Assembly (NCBI GenBank): GCA_008933995.1
Contig: WARS01000071.1
Span: forward strand, 1,029,501-1,093,500
Reading direction: 5' to 3'
DNA from: Datnioides undecimradiatus
Lineage: Eukaryota > Chordata > Actinopteri > Lobotiformes > Datnioididae
Length of the DNA stretch: 64,000 nucleotides
In this document: positions 51,301 through 61,952 of the stretch, one piece after another
How the letters are laid out: the number at the start of each line of letters is the position of its first letter
Position numbering within the stretch: the stretch's first letter is position 1
The notes under the pieces: generated by a model
What the model was told of the DNA's origin: nothing
Databases searched by the model: none
Seen by the model: the letters and a program-made list of their open reading frames with translations, nothing else
Program-made: the position numbers and the translations under genes

Positions 51301-51889
51301 TCAGTGTTGAACTTCGACGAGTCACCTCTCCCAAACGCTTTGCAAAGGATTTATGTTCAGCACAAACAGCTTTGCCTCAAAATCGGTTATTTGCCTTCTT
51401 TTTAATTTTATTTGCAAGCAGAGAATTGAGCAGAAAAACAAAAAAATATGTTTCCAGGTCAAATTTTAGCACGTGGGCACAAAACCTGCGTGAGAGAAGC
51501 TGCAAAGTTAGTAGCGATCAAAGTCAAAGAGCAACACGAGTTTTGGCAAAACGGATGGTGGGATGACAGATCAAAGCCAAGTTTGAGTTTGTGAAATTCA
51601 GGGAACGGATGCCATAGCAACGCTAACGTTTGACACCAGTTCATTAAAGTCACAATTACGGTTTAGATGCAATTAGAAATATCAAAACAAATCTTTAAAG
51701 ATGGATTCTAACAAACGTGGCCAGAGATTCGCAGTTAGAAAATCAAAGTTTGAGGTTGTTTACTCCTAAATTTGTCCGCCATCATTCAGATGGAAGACTT
51801 TGTCCATTTCCATCCACAGCTGAGATCATGCTTGCCAAACTCTCGTGCAACTTTTGGCTTTGGTTGTAGTAAGAATACCTTAAACTGTA

Positions 51890-51895
51890 ACTTAC
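51890..51895 (-). other. Splice donor of IQSEC first coding exon
   Basis: Minus-strand sequence AAATC|GTAAGT matches the donor consensus at all six intronic bases. It fixes the exon end at 51896 and leaves a two-base split codon (TC). Reading through would add one serine and then TAA. Confidence 0.85.
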
Positions 51896-52632
51896 GATTT
51901 GTGGTGGTGCAGGGTGTGGGCGTGGTGGTTGTTGGAGGCGTTGGCTCTGTGCAGGCGCTCAAGCCTCTCCTTCTCTTTCTCCACGAAGTTGGTGTTGGTG
52001 CCGGTGCTGGTGGAGGGCACTCGGGTCAGCCGGCTGTGGGCCCGCGGTTGATCCCTGGGAGGAATCGGTGGAGGTGGAGGTGGAGCAGGGGCTGAAGAGG
52101 AGATCGGAGCTGGGACTTGTGTCGGGATTGAGATGGAAGTCGGGGCTGAAGACGGAGCAGGAGCAGGAACCGGGATCGCGGTCATAGTGGTGCTGTTGGT
52201 GCTGTTGTAGGAGTGGTGGGTGGAGGACTGGTGGTGGTGGTGCTGATGATGCTGGTGGTGGTGGTGGCTGTGGTGGAGGGGGATAGAGGAAGGAGGCTGG
52301 GGAGGAGCTTGGTGTTGGCTGTTTTGGTGGTGGTGATTCTTGGTGGAAATGGATGTGGTCTGAGTTGGCGGAGGCGGCGGCGGTGGAGGTGGGACAGGTG
52401 GCTCAGGAGGAGGAGCAGGTGGAGGAGGAGCGACGGGTTGCCGGTCCAAACGCAGGTCCTTGTTCTCCTGGCTGAGTCGGTCCAGTTGGACCTCCAGCTC
52501 CTCGATTCGGCGCCGCTGCGTTTCTAGAAGCTTCTGCTGGCTCTCGATGATGTTGTTGAGTTCAAGGAGGTACTCCACGGCCCGGTTTGGGCTTTCTGGA
52601 CTGCCCTGGCCTGGGCCTTGGTTAGCATCCAT
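51896..52632 (-). CDS. iqsec2: IQSEC/BRAG-family Arf-GEF, first coding exon (IQSEC2-like N-terminus)
   Basis: This exon encodes the N-terminal 245 residues, plus two bases of the next codon, of an IQSEC (BRAG) protein. These are postsynaptic Arf guanine-nucleotide exchange factors with an N-terminal coiled coil, IQ motif, SEC7 and PH domains. Residues about 11-62 ([17 protein letters not shown], then [18 protein letters not shown]) match the conserved IQSEC coiled coil, closest to IQSEC2. Residues about 67-90 are a proline run, about 99-142 are His/Gln rich, about 150-195 are Pro/Ala/Ser rich, and about 215-232 are charged ([17 protein letters not shown]). The start is the first ATG before the conserved block, in a strong context (GCCATGG). 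The frame ends at a GTAAGT donor on the minus strand (51890-51895), leaving phase 2; an in-frame TAA lies just inside the intron. A possible 5' acceptor (TCTTTCCCCAG) sits at 52696-52706. The family assignment is firm; the paralogue (iqsec2 or iqsec1) is less certain. The IQ, SEC7 and PH exons are not in this window. Confidence 0.9.
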
Positions 52633-53144
52633 GGCTAGCTGGTCTGAGGGTTAGCACAAAGGCTAATGGCTAAGGAACCTCAGGGTTAGCAGGAACTGGG
52701 GAAAGACCCAGTGACAACTGTTCACTAATGTTAAATCCCTAAATGTGGATACAGGTGGATGGATCCAGGCTGAACACTGCCAGCTAGCACTGAAGCTAAA
52801 TGCTAAACTCCTGCACTAGATGAAATACTGCCTGAATCACAGCTGGTGCAGAGCCAAAGGGTAACTAACTGAGTGTTAGATACCACAGGGGCTATTAGAG
52901 TGGGGGCACAGGCCAAACTAACACAACTGCCTAATCACTGAGAGGAAGCTGAACAAAAGAGAAGAGAACTTGGGCTTGATTAATCTAAAACTAGTCTACA
53001 ACCTAAAACCTAAAGTCTAAATAACTACAAAACTACACCCTAAGGTCCAAAACCCTACACCCTTAAAAACTAAACTACCCTTCACCCTCCCCCCCACCAG
53101 AGGTAAGTGGGGGGGAGAGGACTTTTTCTTCTTCGGGCTCTGAT
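52633..53144 (-). other. IQSEC 5' UTR / upstream intron
   Basis: This is the sequence immediately 5' of the IQSEC start codon on the minus strand. A candidate acceptor, TCTTTCCCCAG on the minus strand with AG at 52696-52697, would give a 63-base UTR in the coding exon. The distal part is A/C rich on the plus strand, ending in a C-run, ACCAG, AGGTAAGT and a G-run near 53087-53119. No coding sequence is recognised. Confidence 0.35.
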
Positions 53145-54143
53145 TTGATGATCAAGATGGCCCTCGTCCTCGCTGGCTCCAATCAGAGAGGTTTATCAAG
53201 TCGTCGACCATTCCCCGGGTTCAGTCAGGTGTTTCTGTCAGGGTTCAGACCCATGATCGATGAAAACAGAACCAGTACAGAGAACAGAGATGATCTTGTC
53301 CCCAAAGAGCAACTGTTTTTGTGTTTGTCAGTGAGTCGCTTGTATCCGCTCGTTGCACTCCATGCAGAAGATCAGACACCTGTGGACACCACAGCTGATA
53401 GAGACTGTATTTGTCCCTCTGTGCCAAAGATATTGCACAAAATCATTGCTGAGCGACTGCTGATTGTCCAGCACGAGTGGGACAACTGGTATTTTTGTCC
53501 CTGCATCCAGTACGAGTGTTTTTCCAGTTGCTGCAGCAGGAATGCAGCCTGCACCACCACGGGCGAATTCCCCAAACAAGCCGATCAACCACCAGCTTCC
53601 CCGTTGTGCCTCATGATAACATCCTGGGGTCAGAGGCCCTGCGGTGATGCTCCAAACCAGAACAAGAGTTTTCTGGAGTGTTCAGTTCAGACCCCCTCCG
53701 TTTACGAAACAGTCCGGAAATCAACACAACGCAAATTGCCACAAAATGAAAACGCAACGTCCATCGAAGATCATCTTCTGCGAGTCAAGAGGTTCACGTC
53801 CTCCTGGTCCATGAGTTCACCCGCAGGACTCGGCCTGTCACCCTGCAGTCGGTCCGTCACAGGAAACGATACGCGGAGGTTAAATGTCATGTCAGATGTT
53901 TGTCTTCCCCCTGGGTACAGCGAGGCATCTGGGATTCATCATCATCCCGCTGGACGGCATATTCAGATCCTTCTTCATGTCGCCCGTCCATTACATGAAA
54001 AAGAAGAAAAGACAGAGCAGATTAGAAGACAGAAGGTTGTAAACAAGAAGAGGAAGCGTAAACAGAGGAACTTGAGTTTGAAGAAACACCTCTTTCCTTT
54101 CTGTCTTTCAACTGTCCATCTGTTTCACTTCCTTTACTTTTAA
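53145..54143 (+). CDS. Unrecognised 332-codon ORF divergent to IQSEC
   Basis: A 332-codon frame runs without a stop in sequence that is not low-complexity, which is unusual in this window. A second ATG four codons in has a good context (AAGATGG). I do not recognise the protein. It shows a Cys-rich stretch at about residues 89-136 (CICPSVP, CPCIQYECFSSCC), a Ser/Thr-rich middle, and a strongly basic stretch near the C-terminus (NKKRKRKQRNLSLKKH). No signal peptide or domain is evident. It starts 512 bp from the IQSEC start codon in the opposite direction, so it could be a divergent transcript, a lineage-specific exon, decayed repeat sequence, or chance openness opposite the IQSEC 5' UTR. No splice sites or poly(A) signal were tied to it. 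Confidence 0.2.
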   Translation: MMIKMALVLAGSNQRGLSSRRPFPGFSQVFLSGFRPMIDENRTSTENRDDLVPKEQLFLCLSVSRLYPLVALHAEDQTPVDTTADRDCICPSVPKILHKIIAERLLIVQHEWDNWYFCPCIQYECFSSCCSRNAACTTTGEFPKQADQPPASPLCLMITSWGQRPCGDAPNQNKSFLECSVQTPSVYETVRKSTQRKLPQNENATSIEDHLLRVKRFTSSWSMSSPAGLGLSPCSRSVTGNDTRRLNVMSDVCLPPGYSEASGIHHHPAGRHIQILLHVARPLHEKEEKTEQIRRQKVVNKKRKRKQRNLSLKKHLFPFCLSTVHLFHFLYF

Positions 54144-55586
54144 ATTTGATTCCCTCAACCGTTTCTTCATCTCAACCTCCTGTTTCTTTTCTTTTTTGTC
54201 TCTTTCTCCCACCTCTCTGTATCTCCATCCTCGCTTTCTGCTCTCCTCCTGATCTTTCCCTTCTCCTTTTCTCTCCTTCCATGTGTCGTCCTTTTCTGTT
54301 TTCATGTAGCTGTTACTTTCTCATCTCCGTCCCTTTCATTTCTCTCACTCTTCTCCGCGGTTGCTAGGAGTGCGCGGTCTCTCAGCCCATAAATACCAAT
54401 GACATGCTCTGTCTAAGCCATCAGAGACAAGAAAAATCATCACACACCATCAGCCTCTCCTCCTACACTCCATCACTATCGCTCCTCTGTCTTAGTCCAC
54501 CTCCTTTGGTCTTTCTCACTCTTTTTCTTTCCATTTTCCCTTTTTGTCAGTTTCAGATCTTCTGTCTGATGTTCTGTGTGCATCTCATCCAATCGAACAC
54601 CAAAAAACACAACAAAACACAAAAAACAACCCCAACAATAGTCGACACATGGGTTATGGTCATGCATTTTTAATTCTACAAACACAAAAAAGGCATTTTT
54701 CTGCCTGTTTGTCCAAATCAAATTCTGGCGTCTGCGGTTTAGGCTAAAGCAACAACGATGGCGTCACTTGTTTTTGTCCATTTCTTCTGACTTTCTTTTA
54801 TTTATTTACTAATTTCTTATTCTTAACCGCCGGCCTTTCTCACAGCTCATGTCACACAGTATTAAATACCAGAAATATCCTGTGCAAAGTCCCGAGTTAA
54901 GGCTTCTCAAGGCCACAATAGGATTTTTCTACACTGACTGTTCAGTAAACCCTGGACCCCTCACTGTCCAATCACAGCTTTAGTTACAACTCCCTTTAAA
55001 TAGTTTACTACTCTGTTTACAGCAGGGATGTCCCAAAGCTGCTCTGACCCCGATCTCAATCCTAGTCCCTTAATAATGTAATAATGGATATTTGCCAGAA
55101 CAGAGTCTGATCTGGTATATACATTTCTCTAAATGACTCAACAAGATAAAACAAACTTCACCCCAACATCCTTTGAGCCACAGATGCCACAGATAGGATA
55201 GCTCTACCCATAGAAACTTAACAGAGTTGGGTACTTCTCATTCTTCCTCAGACCAGGCCCTGGTTCAGAAAAACTGAGCTGAGGAACCAGAACGACTTTG
55301 CATCATCAAGCAACACTCGCCAAGGAGACGCCGTGCCTTCTGGGAGACGATGTAGAAACAAGCATATTAGTAACATGAGCTTTCACATTGATATTTGAGG
55401 CATTTAAGATACATGACTGTTCGCTGTCAGCGTGGTAAATAACTCAATGAAGCTGCTGACAGCTAATACTGATGGATAGCTAGCCTGAGTGGGAGGCTGC
55501 TTGAGTACAATCACTCAGTATCGCAGCATCAGACGGTCATGTCTGACTGAATCCTACCACAAATCAGATCAACTACGATTAGCCAA

Positions 55587-56690
55587 ATGATAGAGGCTGT
55601 CCCTGCTGCAGGCAAACAGGACGAGCAATGGTGCCCATCGTCACCGTGGAGCTCAAAGTTCAGCAGAGAGCAAACATCAAAATCTGTCAAACCAGAGCCT
55701 CAGGAGGAGGATCATCAGTGGTCCCAAGGACAGGGAGCTACAGGAGACCAATCAGCAGCAGTCACAGTGGCAGAGTCTGCAGGTTTAAAGACCAAAGAAG
55801 ACACCACAGGTCAGGAGTGTGATGCTCATTGCGCTAGTCGACATTTGTGTGGTCGTGCAACATGGATTCATCCTCCAGGGTCACAAATTCAACGCCCAGT
55901 TCTGCTGCACATTGCATGAAATGACGGCTATACCGTCAATTCCCAAATTAACACCTAGAAGCCATGAAATAAAACACTTTGATCAGAGTCTGGTGTCATT
56001 TATCCATCTGTATCGCAGTTTGACAGACACAGGGACTTGGACTCTGTGATGCATTTAAGTGCACTTGGTGTAATAATACACACATATATTGAAAATTACA
56101 TTGCTTTGTGCAGCAAAACAACATTCAGCATTCATGTGCACCTCATAAACTCAGAAATATATACTTGAAGTTTGAATAACTACTAATGTCAACTCCCTTC
56201 GCATACCCAGATGCCTCTGAAGGATATGGGTTGCAGCCCTGCTTAACATGTTTTCACATCACATGAGGGTGATGGTCGGCGGCGGTAATGCGTCTCTAAG
56301 CTGGTGAAACAGTTTGATTGTTTGGATGCAGCTCAGTAGAGTTATATCTAACTTATTTTGGCTTACTCCAGGTGTTTAGGAATATGAGGGAGGACATTCA
56401 GTGAAAATGACCTGACTCGTGGAACAGTGACACTTGAATGCACCATCAGGACCATCAAGTCTTTCAGCTGCACCAGTGCAATTGCTGCTTCTGAGACTTG
56501 TCCAAAAATGAAATTTAAGCTGAGGGGTCACCGCTCCGACACAACAGAGGACGTCCAGCACATGGTGCACGCTAACATGAAGGGACTTTCTACAGAGTGA
56601 TGCAATCATGACAGGACCTCTGGGAGCGGGGTTTAACTGCACAAGGTTACTACTTTGAGAGGAATGACCACCAAAGTTATATCTTCCAAG
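55587..56690 (+). mobile_element. Decayed mariner-like DNA transposon (transposase relic)
   Basis: Three pieces of a mariner/SETMAR/GVQW3-type transposase occur in order on the plus strand. Near 55665 the frame reads QQRANIKIC, like the family's N-terminal EQRANIKFC helix-turn-helix start. At about 55858-55920 it reads QHGFILQGHKFNAQFCC, like the catalytic-domain HHEFVPPGQTVNAQFYC. At about 56500-56570 it reads PKMKFKLRGHRSDTTEDVQ, like the C-terminal FPKLKFALKGRRFDTVEEIQ. The segments lie in different frames with stops, and the interval is shorter than an intact element with its roughly 345-codon transposase. Terminal inverted repeats were not identified, so the ends are approximate. It is an old, non-functional copy. 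Confidence 0.65.
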
Positions 56691-57473
56691 GTCTTTGCTT
56701 TTTGATTGCCCCTAGAAAACAATATCTGCCTGTGCTGGGTCACTGATGCACGTGGGTTGAGGTTTACGTCAAAACACAATGCACATAAACTTGTAATCTA
56801 AACATGAGTCAAACCGAATGAACAACAGATTCATGAGTGTTGGAGAGCATCTGTTCAAACCAAAACATTTGCACTGACCATACAGACTGGGGTCAACAAA
56901 ACACAGTTCAGTCAAGAAACACTGACTCTCAATCGCCTTCACCTCTTCCTGTATGATCATTAAATGTGTCCTGATGATAATCCTTAACCCACCCCAGGAC
57001 ATCGCTAATGTACAGTAATAACCTGGCTCTACGTCTCAGACTTAGCATAGCATTTAACTAGCCCTATACATCTAAACAGTAACACATTAATCCAATATAA
57101 AGGTTGTTCTACAGCCATTAACTGCTACAGATGCTGACTGTTTCCAGCTTTAGCCTCAGACCTTTAGCATGAAGTCACATTTGTAGTCATCAAACTGTTG
57201 TTTAAGACCCTTTTACATGATTCCACCTTGAGTCAGATGTTAATTAGCTAGCTAGCTCGTTAGCTACTGCAGGGTTTCAATAAAGACTTTGAGACATTTG
57301 AAAACATCACAATGCAAACTTCACACAAGTTATCAACTAAACAATAATTTGATAAACATCCCAAAGAAAAACAGGGTTTCTGGGTAATGTAGTCCCTGAC
57401 ACTTAGCACAGGTCTCCATGCGCAAAGTCGCTACTTTAGAGAAAGTTTTAGCTCGATCCTGCACATCACAGTG

Positions 57474-57474
<1 letters not shown>

Positions 57475-57505
<31 letters not shown>

Positions 57506-57768
57506 CTGGTCTCTATCGCGAAGCAGCCAAACAGTTTCAGCTTTTATATCTCTCCCCATTAAGCACATTCAATTATTCATGACTCACTAACTGACCACCA
57601 TCCCTCTCTCTCTCTCTGTCAGTGTCTCTCTGTCGTTCTGTTTGGGCAGACTCTCTGCAGATCGTTGGTTCATGCCTGAATTGTCCGTTCCAAACAAACT
57701 GTGTATGAAGTCGGGCAGAAACTGAAGTGTGTGTGTGAGACTGTGTGTGTGTGTGTGTGTGTGTGTGT
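57475..57768 (+). repeat. (CA)n and (TG)n arrays in inverted orientation
   Basis: (CA)n at about 57475-57501 and (TG)n at about 57737-57768 lie about 235 bp apart and are mutually complementary. Confidence 0.95.
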
Positions 57769-59472
57769 AGTAACTGAGCTCAGTAGCTAACACCAGCAAA
57801 CAGGCGTACTACGGAAAGCCAGAGAGGACACAGGTAAAGCTGATTAAAACATATTCTAGTCTATTTCCTGGATTCAACACATCATTTTTCTTTTAACTAT
57901 TACTTTTACAGTAATAAAAAATTGTGACTGTGCACAAGAATCATCAATATAACATGAGATGAGGTCCACGGGTACACAAAGAACGTCTTACCGCTAATTT
58001 GGCCTGTTTTTAAGAATAAATTGCTTAAATAAGTGAAATCCAGGCTAAACAGACTGTGGTTTGTGTGTAACCAGGAAGCCAACTGCACATCTGACTCTTC
58101 GGCTGTTGCATCACAACGTTTGATGAAAACAGCTGCATTTAGTTCGAGCTGGGCTGGAGCTTGAGCGTTAAACAGGCAGCTGGAAAACTCAAAACGTGCT
58201 GTTACCACGAAGTAAAGCTGTATTTGATTAGTTTTGTCCTTATCCATTAATCTGACTAGTATTTATATCTACAAGGTTCCTTTAATCTGTTAACGCTAAA
58301 GAAATGGGTTAAAATCTTACTTCCTGAAGCTAAAGTTGCTAAATTAGAACCTGCAGACATTAACTCTATGACCAGAGAATAAAATTCAATTAATTTTAAA
58401 TTTGCATAAAAAGCCAAATATTCGATCATCAAAACAGCTGTAATAATTAATTTTCTGTTTATCTGCAAATGAGACGCTGTTGACATCAGAATGAACCGAT
58501 AACTGAGCCTGAACTGACTGAAAACTGTGAAAACGACCTGAAGTTGAAGTGTAATGTTGGATGTTATTAAAGCTACAGCGCAGGACGTTTGTCTCCCCCT
58601 GCTGGTGTGGAGTGTAATTACAGGAACCCTGTAACATGCTTGTTACGCTACATGCTCCTCGATAGCTACAGTTCAGCTCTGGTGAATCAATCAGGGAGCA
58701 GGCTGACATTAAACGCACCATTAGCATAGCACCAAGCTTCATGAAGAGCAGTGTGGCTACAACTTTACAGAGAAAAATGTAATAAAAAGCCATTTTTCAG
58801 GACCTGCTGAGCAGCAACAGCAGACGGACACAGTCAGAGACGAGCTGGTGGTGACAGAGGAGCATTTAGAGCTTCCTTCAGGAGCTGGTGGAGACCAAAG
58901 ACGGAGCTACAAGAGACTGAAGCCTGGACTGAGATCCACCAGGCGGACACAAACACGACTCCACGCGACTCAGGCTGTGCTAACACGCGACCGTTTGATC
59001 ACAGGCTCAACACATCAACCTCAAATGTGACGATATGTCGATGTTGAGTCACACAACTGGAGTCTGCCGCCCCCGAGTGGCCAGTTACAGATCAGCATTA
59101 ATCAAACTCCACGATGCCACTAAAACACAGATTTATTAGTTTTAACCTCATTTGAGTGACGTGACCCTTTAATATGTGCTATTAACCATTTACTGTGCAG
59201 CATGTTTACATGAAAAATGCCTGCTGTTGTTGTTTTTTCATCATAACTGACAGTTCATGTAAATAACCGTCAGCTGCAGCCTGAGCATTTTCAAGTGAAG
59301 CCTGCGAGTCAGTGCACAGCGTTCGTCACATGCACACAGAGAAATGATCAAAGTGTGGGCGGTTTGGACTCTTTGATGCATTTTGATTTTTATTATTTCA
59401 GTTTAATTCAGCAGCAGCAGCAGCAGCAGTGTTTTAATTGGCCAATTTTACAGTCATGTTATCTGCCATCCC

Positions 59473-59607
59473 CACACACACACACACACACACACAGTAT
59501 TTCACACAGCCCACACATATCTTACACACACGCACGCTCACACACGTGAGGCACATCACATACATGCAAACACATGCATGCATCACACAATAAAGACTTC
59601 ACATAGG

Positions 59608-59641
<34 letters not shown>

Positions 59642-59729
59642 CACAGTCCTTATGCCCTATATAGCCAACAGTTACACACACACGACATGCATGCAGGACT
59701 CGAACACACACACACACACACACACACAC
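59473..59729 (+). repeat. Cluster of three (CA)n arrays
   Basis: CA arrays at about 59473-59493, 59609-59640 and 59704-59729, next to the CpG- and CTCC-rich region. Confidence 0.95.
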
Positions 59730-59739
59730 GATGCAGCAG

Positions 59740-60534
59740 CCAGAAAAGAGCGCGACAGGAATAAAAACCAGGCAGCAGAGTCTCACAGGTTTCAGCGGCT
59801 CCTGCAGAGGTGATGGAGGGATGAAGGTGGGGGAGGAGGAGGAGGAGGAGGAGGAGGGAGGATTATTGATCCCCGCTCATCCCTCTATCTCCTCCTCCGC
59901 TGCTGCTGTCACCATCATCTCCCCCCGAAAAAAAAACCACAACTGCTGCTCCGTGGTTTTCCTCCTCTTCTCTCCTCGGTTGTGATCAGACTGAGATCAA
60001 TCCATTCGCTCCTTCTCCTCCTCCTCCTCCTCTCTCCTCCTTCATGTATTCCTCTGCTCGCTCCACTGCTGCTGCTGCAGGCCCAGCTCCTCTTCCTCCT
60101 CCTTCTTCCTCTTTTTCCTCTTGTTGCCGAGTCAATCTCTTTCTAATTATCATTCCTCTGCGTCTGACAGCCGAGCGATCCGCTGCTGCAGCGCCGATGA
60201 TCTCCTCTTCTCTCTCTCTCCTCTCTCTGTATGTGCGTGTGAACGGACGGTGCTTCGGTTATTATCACTGCTAAAATATTAGTTTTTTCTCCTCCGCTTG
60301 TTCTGCCGTAGAAAGGAGGAGGAGGAGAGAGGGGAGGAGGTGTCGAGTCCAGACGGGCTGCCTGGATAGATGGATGGACGGATGGAGGAGGTGGAAACAG
60401 AGCAGTGGAGAGAGGAGGGAGGAAAAGTGTGTGTGCGCGTCAATGGTGAAATGTGGGAAAACGCGCACCGTCACGCAGAAATCACATCGCCGCTGCTTCA
60501 CCGCACAACCGCGGGAACGGCACACACGCGCACG

Positions 60535-60560
<26 letters not shown>
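59740..60560. promoter_or_regulatory. CpG- and CTCC-rich region, possible IQSEC promoter
   Basis: About 800 bp are relatively CpG rich at the high-coordinate end (ACACGCGCACGC, AAACGCGCACCG, ACAACCGCGGGAACGG) with dense CTCCTCC/GGAGGAG tracts. It lies 7-8 kb upstream of the IQSEC start codon on the minus strand, a plausible place for a non-coding first exon. No TATA box or donor site was tied to it. Low confidence. Confidence 0.2.
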
Positions 60561-60565
<5 letters not shown>

Positions 60566-61323
60566 GACAGAGGACGGCACAGGCTGCGAGCTGCAGGAGT
60601 GTAGTTTCCACACGTTTGGGGAACATGACGGAGAAATGAGTGTCACAGGTGATGAGGCTGCGCACCAGCGATGAGGACGGACAGCACAAACCAGACGTGG
60701 ACATATCAGAGCATTACAGGATAATATAGTACACACTCCATGTTGTATCTCACTCAACTCTATATCTGTAAACGTGACATCTGACTGCCCTGTCAACACG
60801 TCTAAGATCAGTGTTCCTGCAGCAACGACACAAACTCTGCAGGAAATCATTTGTTTTGTCAGCTGACCGACTGAACGGAGCTGCAGAGCTGACTGTACTC
60901 ACTGGTGATTCCTCTGGTAACTGCACGTCCAGTTTGACGCCTTCAAATGTCCCGTTTTGTCTGATCAACAGCCAAAAAACTAAATGTACATTAATTCACT
61001 GTCACTGATGATAAAGACCAGCAGGAAACTCTCGCATCTGAGAAACAAGCAGCAAATGTTTTCTCATGTTGGTTTAGAAACGTCCCTAACGTTCAATTGA
61101 AAATGAATGAACTGATCTCTACAGCTCTGCAACGCTAAAGCACATGATTTGCAACTTTAACTTCATGTAGCAGTGACACTGGAACGCTCTCTAGCCCAAA
61201 TACAAAGTACAATAAGGTCCTGTGGTTGTTCCTGCTTTTCCTGAATGCAGTACGGCCCGGTAACAAGCACGCAGCAGCTGCTTTAACTGCTGTGGGTCAG
61301 TACAGGCTGGGTCAGGTGACCAC

Positions 61324-61545
61324 ATGCAGGTCTTCTTCTTCTCCACAGTGACGGTGCAGCTGAAGGGTCTCTGCTCTGACACAGTGGAGGAGGTCCAGAG
61401 GACGTCACAGATGGAGCTGCACAAGGTCACAGAGCAGGACTTCCAGGGAGAGATCAGAGCGTGGCAGGAGCTCTGGGAGCAGAGCATCACTGCACAAGGT
61501 CACTACTCTGCACAAGGTCACTACTCTGCAGGACGGAGGGTGTGA
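61324..61545 (+). mobile_element. Mariner-like transposase C-terminal fragment
   Basis: The open frame reads VTVQLKGLCSDTVEEVQRTS, then QMELHKVTEQDFQGEIRAWQ, then ELWEQSITAQGHYS. It follows the C-terminal end of mariner/GVQW3-type transposases (LKGRRFDTVEEIQ...EEAFQDCFQQWKRRWERCIASQGEYFEG). A 17-bp direct duplication (GCACAAGGTCACTACTC) repeats the last motif. Only about the last 65 residues are recognisable; the catalytic part is missing or too decayed upstream. It belongs to the same family as the relics at 42.7 and 55.6-56.7 kb and lies in the same orientation. Confidence 0.65.
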
Positions 61546-61628
61546 AACCAGATCAGACTCTGTGATCAGCTTCACTTCCTGTCTGTGGCGTCACCGCCTC
61601 CTCTCTGGTCATGTGTCAGTGTTGTGTC

Positions 61629-61952
61629 TGTGTGTCAGCAGCTTGATAAACTGACTCTGGATCAGCTGTAAGACACATTTCTGTGCAGCAGCTTGATAAC
61701 TGACTCTTGATCAGCTGTCAGACACATTTCTGTGTCAGCAGCTTGATAAACTGACTCTGGATCAGCTGTCAGACACATTTCTGTGTGTCAGCAGCTTGAT
61801 AAACTGACTCTGGATCAGCTGTAAGACATATTTCGTGCGTCAGCAGCAGCTTGATAAACTGACTCCTGGATCAGCTGTAAGACACATTTCTGTGTGTCAG
61901 CAGCTTCTGATAAACTTTCGACTCTGGATCAGCTGTAAGACATTTCTGTGCT
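61629..61952 (+). repeat. ~53-bp minisatellite, six units
   Basis: Six imperfect copies of a unit of about 50-55 bp contain CAGCAGCTTGATAAACTGAC and GGATCAGCTGTAAGACACA. Copies differ by small indels and substitutions. It starts about 85 bp after the mariner fragment at 61.3-61.5 kb. Confidence 0.9.

Larger units (their letters stand above)
32420..51895 (-). other. IQSEC intron 1 (about 19.5 kb)
   Basis: This intron lies between the two supported exons. It contains many CA/TG microsatellites, one 39-bp-repeat element (46.07-46.42 kb), a mariner-like fragment (42.69-42.95 kb), an acidic-coding triplet tract (37.03-37.23 kb) and a possible conserved non-coding block (35.75-36.07 kb). The stretches 44.03-45.6 kb and 46.7-48.1 kb are AT-richer and show no gene. 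I found no additional frame-compatible exon by eye, though a short one could be missed. Confidence 0.65.

Noticed and set aside
53087-53110. Plus-strand CCCCCCCACCAG then AGGTAAGT, resembling a 2-4 base micro-exon
   Set aside because: A two-base exon is not credible without transcript evidence; probably chance in a C-run/G-run context.
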